Positions 17,287 through 24,428 of a stretch of DNA of 64,000 nt are shown here, one piece after another. How positions within the stretch are numbered: the stretch's first letter is position 1; every line of letters starts with the position of its first letter. Position numbers and translations under genes: made by a program. Source of the stretch: Marilutibacter chinensis (GTDB lineage Bacteria; Pseudomonadota; Gammaproteobacteria; Xanthomonadales; Xanthomonadaceae); contig NZ_JAKJPO010000014.1 of the NCBI RefSeq assembly GCF_021725675.1, positions 1 through 64,000 on the forward strand, in the 5' to 3' direction. A model generated the notes under the pieces. It had not been told where the DNA came from and ran no database searches. It saw nothing but the letters and a program-made list of their open reading frames with translations.

Positions 17287-18807
17287 ATGCTCATCACCAT
17301 CGCATTCGAAGGCGCCGCCGAACGCGACATCGCGCTGCGGGCCGCTCCGACCCAGAGCCTGCAGCAGTTGCGCACGCTGCTCGCCGAGCGCGCGGGGCTG
17401 CAGCCCGAGGAGCGCTTCCTGATCGGCAACGCCGGACTGGATCCGGCCGCCGAGGGCGAGACGACCATCGCCGACCTGATCGCCGAAGACCGCACCCTGC
17501 GGGTGCGCGCACGCGCGATCGCGGCCGCACCGGCGGAACCGGCACCAGCCGATTCTCCGCCGGAACCGCCGGCAGGAACCACGGACACGCCTCCCGCACC
17601 AAGCCCCCCGGAGGACACGCGCGAACCGGTTCGACCCCGGGGGCCCGACCTCACGCGACAGGAGCCCGCCTGGGGCCTTGCCCCCGGCGACGACGCCCCG
17701 GACCTGATCGAGGCGTTGCGCGCGCAGATCGGCAACGTCGAGGCCGGCACTCCCGACGTCTTCGCGACGCTTCCACTTCGCACGGTGCGCCTCGTGTTCT
17801 CGACGCTCGGGCTGGATCGCGGCCTGCGTTTCGGCCCGAACCTCCACATCGACCGCTCACCCGCTCCGGACGAATTCATCCTCGACCCGCGCGTGTTCGG
17901 CTCCCGCTCGGCGATGCCGCCGGTGGTCTACCTGCATCCCGACCGCCGTCCCGCCTTCCCCGAACCCGGACGGCTGCGGCGCGAGTTCGCCGCGACCGCG
18001 AGCCGGGCGCTGCATGCGCTGCGCGAGCGCGGCATCCATGCGAGCCACGCATCCGGCAGCTTCGCGGGGTTCGGCCTTGACGCCAGCTTCCGTCAGGACC
18101 TGGAACGGCTCCGCCGCAACGAGACCACGACGATCCATCTGTCGCTGGAAACCTTCGTGCCGCGGGTCACGCTGCGACTGCGGCCGCAAGAGGACCTGCG
18201 CGCATCCGACGCGCTGACGGCCGCGGTGGAACGGGTGCTGGGCGACCGGCGTGGTGGCCGCAAGGAGCAGTACCGACGCCTGCACGAAGAAGTCTTCCAT
18301 CGATTCGGCTACTTCTTTCCCTGCGAGGTCGTCCTGGGCGGACAACGGGTGCGGACCCTGCTCATCGAGAACACGGACAGCGAGGAGCAGGAGCAACTGG
18401 TGCGCGAGTTCAGGCTCGGTGCCGCCGCCGACGTGCAGACCTCCAAGGGCCGCGCAACGGCGGACGTCGGCAGCGGCCACAGCGAGCAGCGCGCGCTGCA
18501 GAAGCGCTACATCGACCAGTTGCGGCGCGAGGAGGTGAGGGTGATGGGCGGCGACGAGGCGCTGGGCATCGACGATGCCCACGAAGCCCTCTGGGTGCGC
18601 AGCCTGGATCGCGTGGCGGGCTGGCGGGTGATCGGCAACCAGGAACTGCTGCCGATCCTGCACTTCCTGCCGCCGGCACTGGCCAATCCGTGCATCGCGC
18701 TGATCGACGACTTCGCGCGCGGTCACATCAACCGGCAGCTGACCGCGCTCGACATGTCCCAGTACATCGCTCCGGCCAATCGTGAACTGCTGCTGGATCT
18801 GCTGTGA
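17287..18807 (+). CDS. ubiquitin-like plus MACPF/perforin-like domain protein
   Basis: 506 residues in three parts. Residues 1-75 look like a ubiquitin-like beta-grasp domain (MLITIAFEGAAERDIALRA, then LRTLLAERAGLQPEERFLI), without a C-terminal Gly-Gly. Residues 80-120 are a Pro-rich linker. The rest resembles a membrane-attack-complex/perforin domain. F340-G-Y-F-F-x6-G351-G352 fits the family signature (Y/W)-G-(T/S)-H-(F/Y)-x6-G-G, with Tyr and Phe in place of Thr/Ser and His. After it come a charged helix, a polar stretch (LGAAADVQTSKGRATADVGS) that could be a membrane-inserting segment, then G421-G-D and W446-R-V-I. The last two recall fungal spore MACPF proteins of the SpoC1-C1C type. There is no signal peptide, as in many intracellular fungal MACPF proteins. 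The start at 17287 follows an AAGGA-type site. It is the last gene of the three-gene unit. Confidence 0.65.
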   Translation: MLITIAFEGAAERDIALRAAPTQSLQQLRTLLAERAGLQPEERFLIGNAGLDPAAEGETTIADLIAEDRTLRVRARAIAAAPAEPAPADSPPEPPAGTTDTPPAPSPPEDTREPVRPRGPDLTRQEPAWGLAPGDDAPDLIEALRAQIGNVEAGTPDVFATLPLRTVRLVFSTLGLDRGLRFGPNLHIDRSPAPDEFILDPRVFGSRSAMPPVVYLHPDRRPAFPEPGRLRREFAATASRALHALRERGIHASHASGSFAGFGLDASFRQDLERLRRNETTTIHLSLETFVPRVTLRLRPQEDLRASDALTAAVERVLGDRRGGRKEQYRRLHEEVFHRFGYFFPCEVVLGGQRVRTLLIENTDSEEQEQLVREFRLGAAADVQTSKGRATADVGSGHSEQRALQKRYIDQLRREEVRVMGGDEALGIDDAHEALWVRSLDRVAGWRVIGNQELLPILHFLPPALANPCIALIDDFARGHINRQLTALDMSQYIAPANRELLLDLL

Positions 18808-18928
18808 ACGCCGCTCGCCCGCCCGTGCCGGCCGGGTGCCGGCCTCCGACGATTACGCCGAGACAGTTCGTCAGCGGATCGCGCTACCAGCCCTGAGCGC
18901 CGGCCCTCGACGTGGGTGCGGCCAAAAA

Positions 18929-18954
18929 GAAAGGCCCGCCGAGGCGGGCCTTTC
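18929..18954. terminator. bidirectional terminator between MACPF operon and groEL
   Basis: A 12-bp perfect inverted repeat, GAAAGGCCCGCC (18929-18940) and GGCGGGCCTTTC (18943-18954), lies between the ends of convergent transcription units. On the minus strand it continues TTTCTTTTTGG, a good U-tract for groESL. On the plus strand the tail is TTTCTCG, weaker but plausible for the MACPF operon. Confidence 0.85.
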
Positions 18955-18976
18955 TCGTCCAGCGTAGCAGGCGGGA

Positions 18977-20617
<1,641 letters not shown>

Positions 20618-20754
20618 TTAACTCCGGAATTCTTGATCAGGGATTGGGGGGTTCGCGGAAGCGAAGGCGACGCGGGCTCGGCTGCCGGGCAGGAATGTCA
20701 GCGCGAAGCGCTTTCGCGGATTCCGGGGCCGGCATCGGTCCCGCCATCGTCGGC

Positions 20755-21042
20755 TCAGCCGAGGACGGCGAAGATGTCGTCTTCCTTCACGACCAGGTAC
20801 TCGACGCCGTCGAGCTTCACCTCGGTGCCGCTGTACTTGCCGAACAGCACCTTGTCGCCGGTCTTGACCTTGGGAGCGCGCACGTTGCCGTTGTCCAGCA
20901 CCTTGCCTTCGCCAACGGCGACGACCTCGCCCTTGATCGGCTTCTCGGTGGCCGAGTCGGGGATGACGATGCCGCCGGCGGACATCTTCTCTTCTTCCAT
21001 GCGCTTGATGACCACGCGGTCGTAGAGCGGCTTGATGTTCAT
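20755..21042 (-). CDS. groES: 10-kDa co-chaperonin GroES
   Basis: 95 residues. The start is the methionine of [15 protein letters not shown] (21042), the conserved GroES N-terminus, with AGG upstream; the frame extends five codons further without conservation. The mobile loop is seen at [13 protein letters not shown] and the roof-loop region at [13 protein letters not shown]. It caps the GroEL cavity. It is the first gene of the chaperonin operon, 48 bases downstream of the CIRCE element. Confidence 0.98.
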   Translation of the reverse strand: MNIKPLYDRVVIKRMEEEKMSAGGIVIPDSATEKPIKGEVVAVGEGKVLDNGNVRAPKVKTGDKVLFGKYSGTEVKLDGVEYLVVKEDDIFAVLG

Positions 21043-21086
21043 GAGAACCTCATGCAAGTAATTGATTGTGGGAAAAAAGTCGCTGG

Positions 21087-21116
21087 ATGTTAGCAGTCGC
21101 CCCGGGAGAGTGCCAA
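21087..21116 (-). promoter_or_regulatory. groESL vegetative promoter overlapping CIRCE
   Basis: On the minus strand, TTGGCA (21116-21111) and TAACAT (21092-21087) are separated by 18 bases, a credible sigma-70 -35/-10 pair about 45 bases upstream of the groES start. The CIRCE inverted repeat covers both boxes, so a bound HrcA would block RNA polymerase. No clear sigma-32 (heat-shock) consensus is visible alongside. Confidence 0.55.
21090..21116. promoter_or_regulatory. CIRCE operator (HrcA binding site) of groESL
   Basis: The left half TTAGCAGTC, a 9-base spacer, and the right half GAGTGCCAA match the CIRCE consensus TTAGCACTC-N9-GAGTGCTAA at 8 of 9 positions in each half. The position, just upstream of groES and over the promoter, is where HrcA repression operates in other bacteria. 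The hrcA gene itself is not in the window. Confidence 0.85.
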
Positions 21117-21190
21117 AGTCCGGGCACGACCGCGCCCGGCGAACCGGGACCGCGACGAGATGGGAGCGGGCGGGAGGCTTTCAAGGGGCC

Positions 21191-21210
21191 GCGACGAAAA
21201 ATTTCGTCGC
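21191..21210. repeat. 20-bp palindrome GCGACGAAA-AA-TTTCGTCGC
   Basis: A perfect 9-bp inverted repeat with a 2-base centre, between groES and the divergent regulator gene. The tiny loop argues for a protein-binding site or cruciform rather than an RNA hairpin. The flanking GGGAGCGGGCGGGAGGCTTTC is reminiscent of xanthomonad REP units, so it may be a degenerate repeat copy. Confidence 0.5.
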
Positions 21211-21251
21211 CGGCGTCAGACGGTGGAGGCGATCCGGGGAGGCTCAAAGAG

Positions 21252-21283
21252 AAAGAGCGCGTCCCCGAAGTGACGCGCTCTTT
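21252..21283. terminator. orphan bidirectional hairpin terminator
   Basis: AAAGAGCGCGTC (21252-21263) and GACGCGCTCTTT (21272-21283) form a perfect 12-bp stem with an 8-base loop. A/T ends on both sides let it act in either direction; the minus-strand tail (TTTCTCTTTG) is slightly better. It lies between divergent genes (groES and the XRE regulator), where no terminator is needed, so an unannotated transcript may end here. Confidence 0.65.
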
Positions 21284-21434
21284 CGTGGCATGGGATCGGC
21301 CTTACCTGGCATGCGCATCCTGCGTCCTCCCCTGACCTGACTTCAGTGTCGATACCAGCTATCCATGTCGGCCTGAGTCGATATTGCGCGCAGCACGTCA
21401 CCTTGGCTATAGCATCCAGTCACGAATTATGTTT

Positions 21435-21560
21435 ACTTCTGGTAGCGCATCCCCCGGATTACGGCATGAAATCATTGAAATTACGATGATGGCCGGCGAA
21501 GAGGTGACTGGCGGTAGACACATGTTTGTGATTATTGATCGCAACGTGACTTTTGGTAGC
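21435..21560. promoter_or_regulatory. three spaced copies of an ACTTYTGGTAGC motif
   Basis: ACTTCTGGTAGC (21435-21446), ACTGGCGGTAGA (21507-21518, degenerate) and ACTTTTGGTAGC (21549-21560) lie in one orientation within a 300-bp stretch of clearly lower G+C upstream of the XRE regulator at 21672. Repeated half-site-like motifs before a helix-turn-helix gene suggest operators for that protein. The rest of 21284-21671 has no credible gene; a 68-codon open frame at 21384-21590 lacks a ribosome site. Confidence 0.45.
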
Positions 21561-21671
21561 CTATTTGCCGATTCTGGCGTGAACGCTTGATGGCCGCCCC
21601 TGCAGGCGACCACGGAGCGCCGGCGCTTCCCTCCGCCCCTTGCGGCAGCCCGTCACCGGACCGAGCACCCC

Positions 21672-22073
21672 ATGACTCTCCAGCAGCGCATCCGTCTCGC
21701 CCGCCGTCACGCCGGGCTGTCCCAGGCCGCACTCGCCCGCGCGGTCGGAGTGCAGCGCAGCGCGGTCAGCCACTGGGAAGCCACCATCGGCAAGTCCCCG
21801 AGCACCGCGAACATGCGCGAGCTGGCCCTGGCCACCCAGGTCCAGTTCGAGTGGCTCGCCACCGGCCGCGGCCGCATGACCCTGAGCGAGGACGTGGCAA
21901 TGGACTCGGTCGCGGCGGCGGACGCATTGCTGGTCGACGACCCGCTGGAGCTGCGGCTGCTGGCCGCGTTCCGGGAGGCTCCGACACTGGCGCGGGCGCC
22001 GCTGGTCGAGATCACCGAGCAACTGGCCGCGCAGCGGATGGGCCGCAAGCCCGCGACCGACCGCACAGGCTGA
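21672..22073 (+). CDS. XRE family helix-turn-helix regulator
   Basis: 133 residues. Residues 1-60 are a Cro/CI-type helix-turn-helix: LQQRIRLARRHAGLSQAALA is the first helix and turn, and VQRSAVSHWEATIGKSPS is the recognition-helix region. The motif continues as MRELALATQVQFEWLATGRG, the usual end of this domain class. The C-terminal 70 residues are acidic/Ala-rich and probably helical, with no known ligand domain. The likely targets are the repeated ACTTYTGGTAGC motifs just upstream, meaning autoregulation. No toxin or phage gene is adjacent. The start has no strong ribosome site. Confidence 0.85.
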   Translation: MTLQQRIRLARRHAGLSQAALARAVGVQRSAVSHWEATIGKSPSTANMRELALATQVQFEWLATGRGRMTLSEDVAMDSVAAADALLVDDPLELRLLAAFREAPTLARAPLVEITEQLAAQRMGRKPATDRTG

Positions 22074-22158
22074 GCACATCGGCCCGCCGCGTCTGCTACT
22101 TGTGGTCACAAAAGCCCGCTAGACTCCGGCGTTCACGATCATGAAAGGAGTCGAACGG

Positions 22159-23892
22159 ATGATCCGCCGCAGTCTGTGGTTTGCCCTCGCGGTATCGCTC
22201 GCGCCCGCCCCCGCGCTGGCCGAAGTCTTCATCAACGAAATTCACTACGACAACGACGGCAGCGATACCGGTGAAGCCGTGGAAGTGGTCGCCACCGCGG
22301 GCGAGAGCCTGTCCGGTTATCGCATCTACCTCTACAACGGCAGCTCGCCGTCGTCCGCAACCGTGTACGACAACGACCCGCTGCCGGCCGGCAGCATGGT
22401 CGCCTGCGGCGGCAACGTCCGCATCGCCACCCTCAACTATCCCGGCAACGGCATCCAGAACGGCGCACCGGACGCGATCGCGCTGGTCGACGGCAGCGGC
22501 GCGCTGGTCCAGTTCCTCAGCTACGAGGGCACCGTCACCGCCTCCAACGGTCCGGCCGCCGGTCAGACCAGCACTGCACTGCCGGTGTCCGAAAGCGGCA
22601 GCACCCCGGTCGGCCATTCGCTGCAGCTGGCCGGCAGCGGCGACGGCTACGGCGACTTCGCCTGGCAGGCGGCCGCCGCCCAGACCTTCGGCGGCTGCAA
22701 CAACGGCCAGAGCTTCAGCACTCCGAATCCCCTCCCGGAAGTCACCGCGACCCAGCCGGTCAACGGCGCGAGCGATTTCCCGGCTGCCGGCGATCTCGGT
22801 GTCGCCTTCAGCGAGAGCGTGAGCCTCACCGGCAGCGCGCTGACGTTGCAGTGCGCACAGTCGGGCACGGTCCCGCTGCAGTACCCGTCCAGCGGCAGCA
22901 GCTTCACCGCGACCACCGGTACCGCGCTGCATGCCGGCGAGGCCTGCACCTTCACCGTCCACGCCAGCCAGGTCACCGACACCGGCGGCGCCCACCCGGT
23001 CGCCGACACCCAGGTCGGTTTCAACGTCGCCAGCAGCGGTGGCGGTGGCGGCAGCTATTACGACCCGGTCAACACCAGCAGCGCCAGCCAGCTGCGCTGC
23101 TCGCTGCACCACGTGATCCGCGGCCACACGGTCTATCCCTACAGCGCCAGCAGCACCGATACCTGGGACATCCTGGAGATCGCCGACGAGGATCCGAACA
23201 ACGCCAACCGCATCCTCGACGCCTACCGCAACCGCACCTACACGAAGGGCAGCGATCGCGCCGGCACTGGCAGCGGGGATACCTACAACCGCGAGCACAC
23301 CTGGCCGAACTCGCTGGGCTTCGGCAGCCGCACCGGCAACCTCGGCCTGCCGAACGCGCCGTACACCGATACCCACATGCTGTACCTGACCGACACCGGC
23401 TACAACTCCGACCGCGGCAACAAGCCGTACAAGAACTGCCCGTCGCAGGGCAGCTGCGGCGAGCGGGTCACCGATGCCTACAACGGCATCGGCGGAGGCA
23501 GTGGCGTGTTCCCGGGCAACTCGAACTGGACCTGGAGCAGCGGCTTCCAGGTCTGGGGCGCGCGTCGCGGCGACATGGCCCGTGCGGTGATGTACATGGC
23601 CATCCGCTACGAAGGCGGCCAGGACATCAACAGCGGCCAGGCCGAGCCCGACCTGGAGCTGACCGACAACGCCAGCCTGATCGTGGCCACGTCCGGCTCG
23701 CCGGCCTACATGGGACTGCTGTCGACCCTGCTGGCCTGGCACCAGGCCGATCCGCCGGACGACGCCGAGCGCGCCCGCAACGAGGTGATCTACAGCTTCC
23801 AGGGCAACCGCAATCCGTTCATCGACCATCCGGAATGGGCCTCCGAGGCGCTGTTCACTTCGAGCCAGCCGGCCAGTTGCCAGCTCAACTGA
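22159..23892 (+). CDS. secreted endonuclease I family nuclease with lamin-tail and Ig-like domains
   Basis: 577 residues. The ATG at 22159 is preferred over one at 22141 because AAAGGAG lies between them, 9 bases upstream, and it opens straight into a signal peptide (MIRRSLWFALAVSLAPAPALA). Residues about 22-150 resemble a lamin-tail (LTD) domain (EVFINEIHYDNDGSDTGEAV). Residues about 185-290 resemble a Big_5/Ig-like domain (VTATQPVNGASDFPA). A poly-Gly linker follows, then the endonuclease I (EndA/NucM) domain, whose catalytic block reads YNREHTWPNSLGFGSR, with DTHMLYL and a C-terminal GNRNPFIDHPEW block. It should degrade extracellular DNA non-specifically with a divalent metal. It is monocistronic and ends at a strong terminator. 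Confidence 0.9.
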   Translation: MIRRSLWFALAVSLAPAPALAEVFINEIHYDNDGSDTGEAVEVVATAGESLSGYRIYLYNGSSPSSATVYDNDPLPAGSMVACGGNVRIATLNYPGNGIQNGAPDAIALVDGSGALVQFLSYEGTVTASNGPAAGQTSTALPVSESGSTPVGHSLQLAGSGDGYGDFAWQAAAAQTFGGCNNGQSFSTPNPLPEVTATQPVNGASDFPAAGDLGVAFSESVSLTGSALTLQCAQSGTVPLQYPSSGSSFTATTGTALHAGEACTFTVHASQVTDTGGAHPVADTQVGFNVASSGGGGGSYYDPVNTSSASQLRCSLHHVIRGHTVYPYSASSTDTWDILEIADEDPNNANRILDAYRNRTYTKGSDRAGTGSGDTYNREHTWPNSLGFGSRTGNLGLPNAPYTDTHMLYLTDTGYNSDRGNKPYKNCPSQGSCGERVTDAYNGIGGGSGVFPGNSNWTWSSGFQVWGARRGDMARAVMYMAIRYEGGQDINSGQAEPDLELTDNASLIVATSGSPAYMGLLSTLLAWHQADPPDDAERARNEVIYSFQGNRNPFIDHPEWASEALFTSSQPASCQLN

Positions 23893-23914
23893 GAGGCTGA
23901 TCAAGGGCACGACA

Positions 23915-23945
23915 GGGAGGGCCGCTTGCCGGCCCTCCCTTTTTT
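23915..23945 (+). terminator. intrinsic terminator of the endonuclease gene
   Basis: GGGAGGGCCG (23915-23924) and CGGCCCTCCC (23930-23939) form a 10-bp stem with a 5-base loop, followed by six T residues (23940-23945), 23 bases after the stop codon. Confidence 0.95.
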
Positions 23946-24077
23946 GTGGCCCACGGCCTGTTCCCTCCCGCAACGGAGCGAAGCGGGACCGCTATACCGC
24001 TATCGGATCTGGTGCCAATCCCGGCCGGTCCACACGACCGCCGGTGCCATCCAGGGCGGGCCCGCTACAATCGCGGC

Positions 24078-24428
24078 ATGTCCGTCGCGCCCTCCCCGCC
24101 CGTCCTCCTCGTCCACTGCACCTGCCCCGACGACGCCAGCGCGGCGCGACTCGCCGAAGCTCTGGTTGAAGAGCGGCTGGCCGCCTGCGTCAGCCGGCTG
24201 CCGGGCCTGCGCTCGACCTACCGCTGGCAGGGAACGATCGAGCAGGCCGACGAGGTGCTGCTGCTGATCAAGACCCGCGCCGACCGGCTCGAAGCACTGG
24301 CCGCACGCGTCCAGGCCCTGCACCCGTACGAACTTCCCGAACTGGTCGCGGTCGAAGCCCGCGGAGGCCTGGCCCCCTACCTGCAGTGGGTGGCCGAGCA
24401 GACCCGCTCTCCGGACCCTCAAGAATGA
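24078..24428 (+). CDS. cutA: divalent-cation tolerance protein CutA
   Basis: A 116-residue CutA1 trimer-forming protein. The start is taken at MSVAPSPPV (24078), which gives the family length. The hallmark pieces are LLVHCTCPDDASAARLAEAL, LAACVSRLPGLRSTYRWQG, EVLLLIKTRADRLEAL and HPYELPELVAVEA. It was linked genetically to copper tolerance and, in some bacteria, to DsbD function. Its stop overlaps the dsbD start as ATGA, so the two are translationally coupled. Confidence 0.95.
   Translation: MSVAPSPPVLLVHCTCPDDASAARLAEALVEERLAACVSRLPGLRSTYRWQGTIEQADEVLLLIKTRADRLEALAARVQALHPYELPELVAVEARGGLAPYLQWVAEQTRSPDPQE

Noticed and set aside
21384..21590. 68-codon open frame in the low-GC control region
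   Set aside because: No ribosome site, overlaps the repeated operator-like motifs, no similarity recognised.
22096..23973. 625-codon open frame antisense to the endonuclease gene
   Set aside because: Shadow frame opposite a gene with signal peptide, active site and terminator.
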